From NCBI RefSeq assembly GCF_024171785.1, contig NZ_JAMTCK010000001.1:310134-374133 (forward strand): 64,000 nt of DNA, written 5' to 3'. Positions 32,558 to 39,728 of the stretch are shown piece by piece. Within the stretch, counting starts at the first letter, position 1. Each line of letters opens with the position of its first letter. Position numbers and translations under genes: made by a program. Source of the stretch: Goodfellowiella coeruleoviolacea (GTDB lineage: Bacteria > Actinomycetota > Actinomycetes > Mycobacteriales > Pseudonocardiaceae). Under the pieces are notes generated by a model. That model was not told the DNA's origin. It searched no databases and was given only the letters and a program-made list of their open reading frames with translations.

Positions 32558-34378
32558 TCAGCCGAGCACGCCGCTCAGCGCGCTGGCCTGGGTGCGCCAG
32601 TCGAGTTGGTTGGGGGTGCCGCCCGCCCAGCGCTGGCCGAGCCGGTTGAGGGAGTCGCGGTCGGTGGCCCAGATCGAGTCGGACTGGCGGGTGGCGAACT
32701 CCTGGTAGGCGGCCACTCCGGTGGCCTCGGCCAGGTCGGCGAGGTAGCGGGCGAACACGCCCTTGAACTGCTTCTGGTTGTCGTCACACGACTTCGTGCC
32801 CACGTCGCAGGACTCGGTGAGCACCCCGGACGCGGTCAGCACGGGACTGGTGATGGCCGCGTCGGCGAGCCGGCGCGCCTGGGCGAGGTAGCGGGAGTCG
32901 TCGGTGGCGCGCCAGGCCTCCAGCAGGCCGCCGATGCCCAGCCCCTGGTTGTAGGTCCACACCGGCTGCCCGTTGTTGCGGCAGTCCCCGGTCAGGCCGT
33001 CGTTGACCAGACCGGCCGCGTTGACCAGCCCGCTGCCCAGGTACCAGTCCGCGGCGGCACGGGTGCGTTGCAGCCACACCGCGTCCCCGGCCGTGCGCCG
33101 GTGCAGCGCCGCCACCAGCCGCAGGTACAGGCCGGCGGTCACGGCGTTCTTGTAGGTGCGCTCCCGGTCCCACCACACCCCGCCACCGCAGGTGGTGGTG
33201 TCCCAGTACTGGTGGACGTAGCCGGCGATGGTGGTGGCCATGTCGAGGTAGCGGCGTTCGCCGGTGTGGTCGTAGGCGGCGATCCAGGCCAGGCCCCACC
33301 ACGCGGTGTCGTCGATGGCGCGGCTGACGAAGTCGCCCTCGATCGCGTCGGAACTCTTCTGCCCCGCCGGGAACACGCCCCGGTTGACCTCGAAGGTGCG
33401 CGCGATCACCCAGTCGTAGCGCCGGTTCCCGGTGCGCGCCGCGAAGTCGATCAGCGCGGTGAGCGTGGCGGCCGTGTTCCACCAACTGCTCCGCCACCAG
33501 GCCTCGTGGGGCTGGTAGTCGTACATCAGGGCGTCGGCGGCGCCGTCCGCCCGGCTCGGCGCGGGCCGGACCCAGGCGGTGCAACTGCCCTGCTGGTGGC
33601 TGGCCTCCCGGCCGCACGCGCGCACCGCGCCGCCGTAGTGGCGGCCCCGAGGGTCGCGGGTGGCGAACATCGTGGTGCGGGTGGCGGTGTTGCCCGCGGT
33701 AACGCTGGTGCGGCCCAGCGACGAGCCACCGGGCCAGCTCGCGCCCGCGTCCCAGGACCGGTCCAGCCACACCTCGTCCCCGGGACCGCCGGCCTCGATC
33801 GTGCCCCACGCCATGGCGTTGCGGTCCACGTGCAGCCGGATGGTGCGGCCGAACAGCGTGGTGGGCGGCACCGGCTGCGCGTCGCCCACGGCGTGGCCGC
33901 TGTCGGTCCGGTCGCAGACCACGTCGCACACCACCGGGTAGATCCAGTCGGTGCAGGCCACCGCGTTCGCGTCACCGCAGGCGCGGATCAGGCCGCGCCG
34001 GTGGGTGGTCGGGTCGGTGACGTTGTACATGAGCGTGCGCGTGCCGGTCCACGTCCCCGGGATGCTCGCCTTGCCCAGCAACGGTTCCCAGGTCGCGCCA
34101 CCGTCCCACGAGCGGTCCAGCCACACCGAGTCGCCGGTCACGCCGTCGTCGATGCTGCCCCACGCCATGCCGTCGGCGTCGGACACGTGCAGCACCAGCC
34201 GCCGGTTGTTGATCCGCTGCTCCGGTACCGGGAACTTCTCCTCCTTCGCCCGGGACGGGTCCAGGGTGTCGCACGCGAGCACGCACACGGCCGCCTGCGG
34301 GTGGACCGGTTCGGTGGGCACGTCGACCAACGGGGCCAGGGACAGCAGGGCGACGAGCGCGGCAAGACCAGACGGCAT
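32558..34378 (-). CDS. Secreted GH76 glycosidase with two N-terminal repeats
   Basis: A 606-residue secreted protein. N-terminal hydrophobic stretch LAALVALLSLAPLV acts as signal peptide. Residues about 50-270 hold two copies of a ~100-residue module (see finding), each with MAWG-(S/T)I...VWLDRSWD-G and a closing RACG. The C-terminal half is a GH76 (alpha-1,6-mannanase) (alpha/alpha)6 barrel: AIDDTAWWGLAWIAAYDHTG, the hallmark acidic-DD region of GH76 but with a single Asp pair offset, GGGVWWDRERTYKNAVTAG, WTYNQGLGIGGLLEAWRAT and KQFKGVFARYLADL. Likely attacks alpha-1,6-mannan or a mannosylated surface glycan outside the cell. ATG start. A small palindrome lies upstream at 34432. Confidence 0.85.
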   Translation of the reverse strand: MPSGLAALVALLSLAPLVDVPTEPVHPQAAVCVLACDTLDPSRAKEEKFPVPEQRINNRRLVLHVSDADGMAWGSIDDGVTGDSVWLDRSWDGGATWEPLLGKASIPGTWTGTRTLMYNVTDPTTHRRGLIRACGDANAVACTDWIYPVVCDVVCDRTDSGHAVGDAQPVPPTTLFGRTIRLHVDRNAMAWGTIEAGGPGDEVWLDRSWDAGASWPGGSSLGRTSVTAGNTATRTTMFATRDPRGRHYGGAVRACGREASHQQGSCTAWVRPAPSRADGAADALMYDYQPHEAWWRSSWWNTAATLTALIDFAARTGNRRYDWVIARTFEVNRGVFPAGQKSSDAIEGDFVSRAIDDTAWWGLAWIAAYDHTGERRYLDMATTIAGYVHQYWDTTTCGGGVWWDRERTYKNAVTAGLYLRLVAALHRRTAGDAVWLQRTRAAADWYLGSGLVNAAGLVNDGLTGDCRNNGQPVWTYNQGLGIGGLLEAWRATDDSRYLAQARRLADAAITSPVLTASGVLTESCDVGTKSCDDNQKQFKGVFARYLADLAEATGVAAYQEFATRQSDSIWATDRDSLNRLGQRWAGGTPNQLDWRTQASALSGVLG

Positions 34379-34431
34379 GGTGGGCTCCGGTCGGGGTGGG
34401 GAGCGAACGCCGACAACAATCCGAAGTGGAC

Positions 34432-34444
34432 ACTGGAAACCAGT
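34432..34444. promoter_or_regulatory. Possible operator upstream of GH76
   Basis: Palindrome ACTGG-AAA-CCAGT, 54 bp before the GH76 start in a divergent intergenic region. The regulator is unknown. Confidence 0.35.
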
Positions 34445-34540
34445 TGGCTGCCATGAACGTTAGGCCACGACCGGTGGTCCACACAACGTGGTGGGCCAGT
34501 CCTGTCCGGTTCTGTCACACCGGTCTGCCAGACTCCGTGC

Positions 34541-35413
34541 ATGCATCCCACCACCGAGGCGTTGGACGCGCTCGCCGCCGGAGACGTCGATCGTGCCAGG
34601 GCGATCGTCCGAACGGGCGGGTCACTGCTGGCCGAAGCGCTGTCCCAGTACCTGGCCACCGACGCGGCCAGCGCGGTGTACGACCAGCCGGCCGCGTTCG
34701 AGGCGTTCATCAACGGTGGCGGCAACATCGGCCTCTACCGGGCGGTGAGCGCGGCGCTGGCCGGGATCTACGACCGGACCCGCCCGGCCAGCCTGCTCGA
34801 CATCGGCTGCGGCGACGGCCGCGCGCTGCTGCCGAGCCTGGCCGCCGGGCACCGCCCGAGTGCGCTCACCCTGGTCGAACCCGCCGCCCCGCTGCTGGCC
34901 GCGGCCGTGCGCGGGCTGGCCGAGCGCGGACTCGACCGCGGTCTGGACCTCGACGCCCGCAACACCCGGGTCGAGCCGTTCGCCGCCGCCCTCGACACGG
35001 CCTTCGACCTGGCCCAGTCGACGTTCGCGTTGCACACCCTGCCGCACGAGGTGCGCGACACCGTGCTCGCCGCGCTGGCCCCGCGGGTCGGCGCGCTCGC
35101 CGTGGTCGAGTTCGACGTGCCGGACCTGCCGCACGCCGGCCCGGAGCACCGGGCCTTCCTGGCCCGGACCTACGAGCGCGGCCTGGCCGAGTACGACACC
35201 GACCGGGACCTGGTGGCGCAGGGCTTTCTGATGCCCGTGCTCACCGGCCAGCTGGTGCCCGGCGCGACGCGGGTCACCTGGGAGCAGCCCGCGGCGCGCT
35301 GGGCCGAGCAGGTGGAGCGGGCGGGCTTCACCGACGTCCGGACCACGCCGCTGTGCGACTACTGGTCCTCGCCCGCGTTCCTGCTCACCGCCACCGGCCA
35401 GCACCGGGGCTGA
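34541..35413 (+). CDS. Class I SAM-dependent methyltransferase
   Basis: A 290-residue methyltransferase. A helical N-terminal lid (1-80, with QYLATDAASAVYDQPAAFEAFINGGGN) precedes the SAM core: LLDIGCGDGRALLPSL (motif I), LTLVEPAAPLL (motif II acidic residue), and FDLAQSTFALHTLPH (motif IV). It resembles methyltransferases of secondary metabolism but has no biosynthetic neighbours. No ribosome site precedes the ATG; a CAGACT hexamer six bases upstream would suit a leaderless transcript. It is followed by the TerC riboswitch promoter, so it is a single-gene unit. Confidence 0.83.
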   Translation: MHPTTEALDALAAGDVDRARAIVRTGGSLLAEALSQYLATDAASAVYDQPAAFEAFINGGGNIGLYRAVSAALAGIYDRTRPASLLDIGCGDGRALLPSLAAGHRPSALTLVEPAAPLLAAAVRGLAERGLDRGLDLDARNTRVEPFAAALDTAFDLAQSTFALHTLPHEVRDTVLAALAPRVGALAVVEFDVPDLPHAGPEHRAFLARTYERGLAEYDTDRDLVAQGFLMPVLTGQLVPGATRVTWEQPAARWAEQVERAGFTDVRTTPLCDYWSSPAFLLTATGQHRG

Positions 35414-35497
35414 CGCGGACGCGTCCGCCTTGCGCCCGGCGGCGTCCACCCCCGGTGTGACGTGGCCGGGTGCGCCGGCCAGGCCCCGGGTCTCGGC

Positions 35498-35526
35498 TTT
35501 ACAACGACGCGGTCGACCCTGATACT
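35498..35526 (+). promoter_or_regulatory. Promoter of the riboswitch-terC unit
   Basis: TTTACA (35498-35503), 17-bp spacer, GATACT (35521-35526). The start point near 35533 falls at the beginning of the riboswitch. Confidence 0.7.
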
Positions 35527-35529
35527 CGC

Positions 35530-35649
35530 TGGTGAGGGGAGTACTTCCCAAGGGCCTGCCCGGTCAGTACGGACATCCCGTTGGTGTCCCCGGCTTGCCG
35601 CCCCACCCGTGGGGTGAAGGAGACCTCGAACGCTGTTCGAGGAGGCTCT
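35530..35649 (+). ncRNA. yybP-ykoY manganese riboswitch
   Basis: The leader of the TerC gene has the hallmarks of the yybP-ykoY Mn2+ aptamer: GGGGAGTA at 35536-35543, the central ACATCCCGTTGGTGTCC block, and GAGACC at 35620-35625 closing the core. It is followed by hairpin CCTCGAAC (35624-35631)/GTTCGAGG (35635-35642), whose right arm runs into the ribosome site GGAGG (35641-35645). The hairpin shares GACC bases with the aptamer, so metal binding and ribosome-site masking look mutually exclusive. Identification is by motif recognition; a covariance search (RF00080) would settle it. Confidence 0.78.
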
Positions 35650-36648
35650 GTGCCCTATCCGTCCGCCGTGCCCGCCGCCGCTCCCGAGTCGATCGGCTCG
35701 TTCTGGCTGTGGGCGGTCAGCGTGCTCGTCCTGCTCGCCCTGCTGGTCGCCGACTTCGTGGTGACACGCCGTCCGCACGAGGTGTCCATGCGGGAGGCCG
35801 CGGGCTGGTCGGTGTTCTACCTCGCGCTGCCGTTCGTGTTCGGCGGCTGGCTGTGGTTCGCGTACGGCGGTGGCCAGGCACTGGACTTCGTCACCGGTTT
35901 CGTGGTGGAGAAGTCGCTGTCCGTGGACAACCTGTTCGTGTTCATGCTGCTGCTCACCGCGTTCGCCGTGCCCGCCGCCGTCCAGCAGCGGGTGCTGCTG
36001 TACGGGATCGTCGGCGCCCTGGTGCTGCGCGCGGTGTTCATCGCCGCCGGTGCCGCGCTGTTGCAGGCGGGCACCTGGGCGTTCCTGGTGTTCGGCCTGG
36101 TCCTGTTCCTGTCCGCGGTCAAGATCCTGCGCGAGGCGATCGCCGGTGAGCAGGCCGTCCGAGACGTCGCCCAGCTGCGCTCGGTGCGGCTGCTGCGCCG
36201 GCTGATGCCGGTCACCGACGACTACCGGGGTGCCCGCCTCACCGTCCACGAGCACGGGCGCCGCGCGCTGACCCCGCTGGCCCTGGTGGTGGTCGCGATC
36301 TTCGCCACCGACGTGGTGTTCGCGGTCGACTCGGTGCCCGCCGTCTACGGCATCACCGCCGACCCCTACCTGGTGTTCGCCACCAACGCCTTCGCCCTGC
36401 TGGGCCTGCGCGCGCTGTACTTCGTGCTGCACAGCGCGCTGGCCAAGCTGGTCCACCTCAACCACGGACTGGCGATCATCCTGGCGTTCATCGGCGTCAA
36501 GCTGGTCCTGCACTGGGCCCACGGCGTCTGGCCGGCGGTGCCGGAGATCCCCACGCCGCTCTCGCTCGTCGTGATCGCGCTCGTGCTGGCGACCGTGACG
36601 GTGACGAGCCTGCGCCGGCGTTCCCGGGACACCGCCGTCAAGCGCTGA
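35650..36648 (+). CDS. terC: TerC/Alx family manganese exporter
   Basis: A 332-residue integral membrane protein with nine or so helices. The two family motifs with intramembrane acidic residues are present: VVEKSLSVDNLFVFMLL and VVVAIFATDVVFAVDSVPAV. The TerC/Alx group moves Mn2+ out of the cytosol or into secreted metalloenzymes. GTG start at 35650 is set by GGAGG four bases upstream, which the leader hairpin can mask. Control by a Mn riboswitch in the leader supports Mn export rather than tellurite resistance. No ter-cluster genes are nearby. Confidence 0.92.
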   Translation: MPYPSAVPAAAPESIGSFWLWAVSVLVLLALLVADFVVTRRPHEVSMREAAGWSVFYLALPFVFGGWLWFAYGGGQALDFVTGFVVEKSLSVDNLFVFMLLLTAFAVPAAVQQRVLLYGIVGALVLRAVFIAAGAALLQAGTWAFLVFGLVLFLSAVKILREAIAGEQAVRDVAQLRSVRLLRRLMPVTDDYRGARLTVHEHGRRALTPLALVVVAIFATDVVFAVDSVPAVYGITADPYLVFATNAFALLGLRALYFVLHSALAKLVHLNHGLAIILAFIGVKLVLHWAHGVWPAVPEIPTPLSLVVIALVLATVTVTSLRRRSRDTAVKR

Positions 36649-36691
36649 GCGGGCGGCCGCCCTCCGGCCTGACCGCCAGCCACAGTACAGG

Positions 36692-37429
36692 TCAGGCCTG
36701 GGCGGTCGGTCGGATCACGATCTCGTTCACGTCCACATCGGCCGGTTGCTCGATGGCGAACGCGATGGCGCGGGCGATCGCCTCCGGTGCGATCGCGATC
36801 CGGTCCCTGGTCTCGGCGAGCTGGGCCCGCACCTCCGGGTTCGCCGCGGCGTCCGCGAAGTCCGTGGCGACGAACCCGGGCGACACCACGGTCACCCGCA
36901 GCCCGTCGCCGGCCTCCTGGCGCAGGCCCTCGGAGATGGCGCGCACCGCGAACTTGGTGCCGGCGTAGACCGCCATGCTCGGCGCGACGGTGTGTCCCGC
37001 GGTGGAGGCGGTGTTGATGATGTGCCCGAAGCCCTGCGCGCGGAAGACGGGCAGGGCCGCCGCGATGCCGTGCAGCACGCCCTTGATGTTCACGTCGACC
37101 ATCTCGTCCCAGTCGTCGACCCGCAGCTCGTCCAGCGGGGAGATCGGGCCGACCCCGGCGTTGTTGACCAGCACGTCGAGCTTGCCGCACCGCTGCACGG
37201 CCGACCCGACCAGGCCGACCAGGTCGTCGCGGCGCCGCACGTCGGTGGGCACGCACAGGGCGTGGCCGCCGGCCCGGGTGATGCGCTCGGCCAGCTCGGC
37301 GAGGCGGTCGGCGCGCCGGGCGCCCAGCACGAGGGTGGCGCCGCGCTCGGCCAGCAGCAGCGCGGTCCGCGCACCGATCCCGCTGCTGGCTCCGGTGATG
37401 GCGACGACCCTGCCGTCGAGTTCCGACAT
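36692..37429 (-). CDS. SDR family oxidoreductase
   Basis: A 245-residue classical short-chain dehydrogenase. Cofactor motif TGASSGIG (12-19), NNAG (89-92), catalytic Ser142, Tyr155 and Lys159 (YAGTK). RR at 38-39 after LVLGA favours NADP(H). It belongs to the YdfG-like group (sepiapterin/serine dehydrogenase-like). It is divergent from a TetR gene with an inverted repeat between them, so the TetR probably represses it. Substrate unknown. Confidence 0.9.
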   Translation of the reverse strand: MSELDGRVVAITGASSGIGARTALLLAERGATLVLGARRADRLAELAERITRAGGHALCVPTDVRRRDDLVGLVGSAVQRCGKLDVLVNNAGVGPISPLDELRVDDWDEMVDVNIKGVLHGIAAALPVFRAQGFGHIINTASTAGHTVAPSMAVYAGTKFAVRAISEGLRQEAGDGLRVTVVSPGFVATDFADAAANPEVRAQLAETRDRIAIAPEAIARAIAFAIEQPADVDVNEIVIRPTAQA

Positions 37430-37483
37430 CTGTCACGTCCTTCTTCCCAGTCGCCACGACGGGCGAGGAATGCCCTAGAGTGA

Positions 37484-37533
37484 AAGTGGAGGCGCCGCCG
37501 CTTCTTCCAGAGTAACCGGACACGCCTCCACTT
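37484..37533. promoter_or_regulatory. TetR operator pair between SDR and tetR
   Basis: AAGTGGAGGCG (37484-37494) and its exact complement CGCCTCCACTT (37523-37533) face each other over 28 bp. The left copy is itself part of an imperfect 20-bp palindrome (AAGTGGAGGC|GCCGCCGCTT, 8 of 10 matching), which is a normal TetR site size. Confidence 0.65.
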
Positions 37534-37560
37534 CGCCAGCGGAGGAGGAGAACGCCGTCG

Positions 37561-38145
37561 ATGACCAGGCACGCAGAGCGCCCGCTCCGGGCTGACGCGC
37601 AGCGCAACCGGGAGAAGATCCTGGCCACCGCGGTGCGCGTGTTCACCGAACAGGGGCTGGACGCGCACCTCGAACAGATCGCCAGGCAGGCGGGCGTGGG
37701 CACCGGCACCCTCTACCGGAACTTCCCCACCAGGCAGGCCCTGATCGAGGCCGCCTACCGCAACGAGCTGGCCAAGCTGTGCGACGCCGCCCCGGAACTG
37801 CTGGCGACCGCGCCACCGCAGGCGGCACTGCGCGCCTGGACCCGCCGCTTCCTCGACTACGTGTCCGCCAAGCTGGGCATGGCCGACGCGCTGCGGACGG
37901 TGGTGGACTCCGGCGGCAACCCCTACGCGCAGAGCAAGGACCTGATCCTGGCCGCCCTGGCCACGCTCATGGACGCCGGGGTCGCGGCCGGCACCGTCCG
38001 CTCCGACATCAGCGCGGCCGACATGCTCGCCAGCCTCACCGGCATCGCCCTCGCCTCGGGCAAACCCGACCAGCGCGAGCAGGCCGAACGCCTGCTCGAC
38101 CTCACCTTGGACGGCCTGGCCGCGGGAGCCGCCAGGCAGGGGTGA
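37561..38145 (+). CDS. TetR/AcrR family repressor
   Basis: A 194-residue TetR regulator. HTH: REKILATAVRVFTEQGLDA, then LEQIARQAGVGTGTLYRNFPTRQALIEA. The C-terminus (LDYVSAKLGMADALRTVVDSGG...) belongs to the SbtR-like TetR_C group with an aromatic/helical ligand pocket. It is divergent from the SDR gene, which it presumably represses through the repeats at 37484-37533. GGAGGAGGAG precedes the ATG by about nine bases. It ends 21 bp from the convergent ThrRS gene. Confidence 0.9.
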   Translation: MTRHAERPLRADAQRNREKILATAVRVFTEQGLDAHLEQIARQAGVGTGTLYRNFPTRQALIEAAYRNELAKLCDAAPELLATAPPQAALRAWTRRFLDYVSAKLGMADALRTVVDSGGNPYAQSKDLILAALATLMDAGVAAGTVRSDISAADMLASLTGIALASGKPDQREQAERLLDLTLDGLAAGAARQG

Positions 38146-38166
38146 GCGCCACCGGGTCGGCGACCG

Positions 38167-39405
38167 CTACGCCGCGTCATCGGTGTCATCGGTGTCCCAC
38201 AGCTCGGCGCGGTGGGCGTCGACCAGTGCGCCGACCCGGGCCAGCACCTCGGCCGCGGGCCGGGCGGGCAGCCGCCGGCCGTCCCGCAGGCGCAGGGCGA
38301 CCTGGTCGGCGGCGGCCTCCCGGGCGCCGATGACCGCCTGGTAGGGCACCAGCCGGGCGGCGCGCACGCGCGCGCCCAGGCTGCCCAGCTCCGGCCCGGA
38401 CAGCTCCGCCCGCAGCCCCGCCGCACCGCACCGCCGCACCAGCTCGGCGGCCTGGGGCAGCTCCGCCTCGGAGATGGGCAGGACGACCAGCTGGGTGGGG
38501 GCCAGCCAGGCGGGGAAGGCCCCGCCGTGCTGCTCGATCAGGTGGGCCACGGCCCGCTCCATGCTGCCCAGGATGCTGCGGTGCACCATCACCACGCGGT
38601 GCCTGGCGCTGTCCGGGCCGATGTAGTGCAGGTCGAACCGCTCGGGCTGGTGGAAGTCGATCTGCACGGTGGACAGGGTGGACTCGCGGCCCGCGCTGTC
38701 GGCGACCTGCACGTCGATCTTGGGGCCGTAGAACGCCGCCTCGCCGGCCACGGACTCGTAGGCCAGCCCCGACCGGTCGAGGACCTCGGTCAGCAGGGCG
38801 CCGGCGCGCTGCCACATCTCGGGCGCGGCCACGTACTTGCCGCCCTCCCCCGGCAGCGACAGCCGGTAGCGGGCCGGGCGGATGCCCAGTGCCCGGTAGG
38901 CCAGCCGGATCAGCTCCAGGGCGGCCCGCGCCTCGTCAACGGCCTGGTCCAGGGTGCAGAAGATGTGCGCGTCGTTGAGCTGGATCGCCCGCACCCGGGT
39001 CAGCCCGCCGAGCACCCCGGACAGCTCGGCGCGGTACATGCCGCCCAGCTCGGCGATGCGCAGCGGCAGCTCCCGGTAGCTGTGCGCGCGGGAGCGGTAG
39101 ATCAACGCGTGGTGCGGGCACAGGCTGGGCCGCAGCACCACCTGCTCGCCGCCGAGGTCCATCGGCGGGAACATGTCCTCGCTGTAGTGCGACCAGTGGC
39201 CGGAGATCTCGTACAGCTCCCGCTTGCCCAGCACGGGCGAGTACACGTGCCGGTAGCCGGCCTGGCGCTCCACCCCGCGGATGTACTCCTCCAGGGTGTG
39301 GCGCAGCACGGCGCCGTCGGGCAGCCAGTAGGGCAGCCCGGCGCCGATCAACGGGTCGCTGTCGAACAGGCCCAGCTCACGGCCGAGCTTGCGGTGGTCG
39401 TGCAC
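38167..39405 (-). CDS. thrS: Short threonyl-tRNA synthetase lacking TGS and editing domains
   Basis: A 412-residue class II synthetase: only the catalytic core (1-300) and anticodon-binding domain (310-405) of ThrRS. It starts DHRKLGRELGLFD, which in full ThrRS lies after ~240 residues of TGS and editing domain. Zinc ligands are intact: Cys96 in RPSLCPHH, His147 in NDAHIFC, and the His in MVHRSILGSMER (motif 3). Motif 2 is YRAELSGVLGGLTRVRAIQ. It can charge Thr but cannot clear Ser in cis. GTG 39405 has GAGGAG six bases upstream. It is preceded by a Thr-rich leader peptide and a strong terminator hairpin. It is probably a second, inducible or drug-resistant copy; a full-length thrS must exist elsewhere (inference). 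Confidence 0.92.
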   Translation of the reverse strand: MHDHRKLGRELGLFDSDPLIGAGLPYWLPDGAVLRHTLEEYIRGVERQAGYRHVYSPVLGKRELYEISGHWSHYSEDMFPPMDLGGEQVVLRPSLCPHHALIYRSRAHSYRELPLRIAELGGMYRAELSGVLGGLTRVRAIQLNDAHIFCTLDQAVDEARAALELIRLAYRALGIRPARYRLSLPGEGGKYVAAPEMWQRAGALLTEVLDRSGLAYESVAGEAAFYGPKIDVQVADSAGRESTLSTVQIDFHQPERFDLHYIGPDSARHRVVMVHRSILGSMERAVAHLIEQHGGAFPAWLAPTQLVVLPISEAELPQAAELVRRCGAAGLRAELSGPELGSLGARVRAARLVPYQAVIGAREAAADQVALRLRDGRRLPARPAAEVLARVGALVDAHRAELWDTDDTDDAA

Positions 39406-39443
39406 GGTGGTCTCCTCGCGGTGGTGGGCGAGTGACCAGACGG

Positions 39444-39475
39444 CGAAGCCCCGGGGCACCCGCCCCGGGGCTTCG
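39444..39475 (-). terminator. Attenuator hairpin before the short thrS
   Basis: A perfect 14-bp stem: on the minus strand CGAAGCCCCGGGGC (39475-39462) pairs with GCCCCGGGGCTTCG (39457-39444), four-base loop. It lies after the leader-peptide stop and 38 bases before the thrS start. No T-tract follows. Its left arm can pair instead with GTCCCGG inside the leader ORF (seven pairs), a possible antiterminator. Confidence 0.7.
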
Positions 39476-39489
39476 AACCAAGGATCAGC

Positions 39490-39540
39490 TCAGCGCGCCG
39501 GGACCGTGTCCGGCGTCGTAGTCAGACCAGCGCGCTGCAT
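39490..39540 (-). CDS. Threonine leader peptide of the short thrS
   Basis: A 16-codon ORF, MQRAGLTTTPDTVPAR, with three Thr codons in a row (ACT ACG ACG) and a fourth soon after. The RNA also shows CAGCGCGC near its start (39537-39530) pairing with GCGCGCTG at its end (39498-39491), so the Thr codons sit in the loop of a hairpin that a stalled ribosome would open. This is the layout of ribosome-mediated attenuation: scarcity of charged Thr-tRNA stalls the ribosome, blocks the terminator and turns on the synthetase. The ORF is too short for similarity evidence, but codon content, position and structures agree. Confidence 0.75.
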   Translation of the reverse strand: MQRAGLTTTPDTVPAR

Positions 39541-39546
39541 GCGGTG

Positions 39547-39552
39547 ACCCTA
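39547..39552 (-). promoter_or_regulatory. -10 element for a leaderless leader-peptide transcript
   Basis: TAGGGT on the minus strand, with exactly six bases between it and the leader ATG, the spacing at which transcription begins on the A of ATG. No good -35 is visible. Confidence 0.5.
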
Positions 39553-39728
39553 ACAGACCCAGTGCGCACCGCGCCGCCCTTTCTCACCGGCGCGGCGATC
39601 ACCGCCGCGCGCAGCAGCGCGGTCGTCGTCTCCGCGAACGCGGCGCGCGGTGCGCGGTGCGCGGTGCGACTCCCACCCGATCCCCTGTCGATCCAACCCG
39701 GTCATCCGCCGGCGGGTGTGGTCGCCGG

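Noticed and set aside
39405-39600. T-box leader for thrS
   Set aside because: No AGGGTGGNACCGCG motif or specifier-loop layout; a Thr-rich peptide plus terminator explains the leader better.
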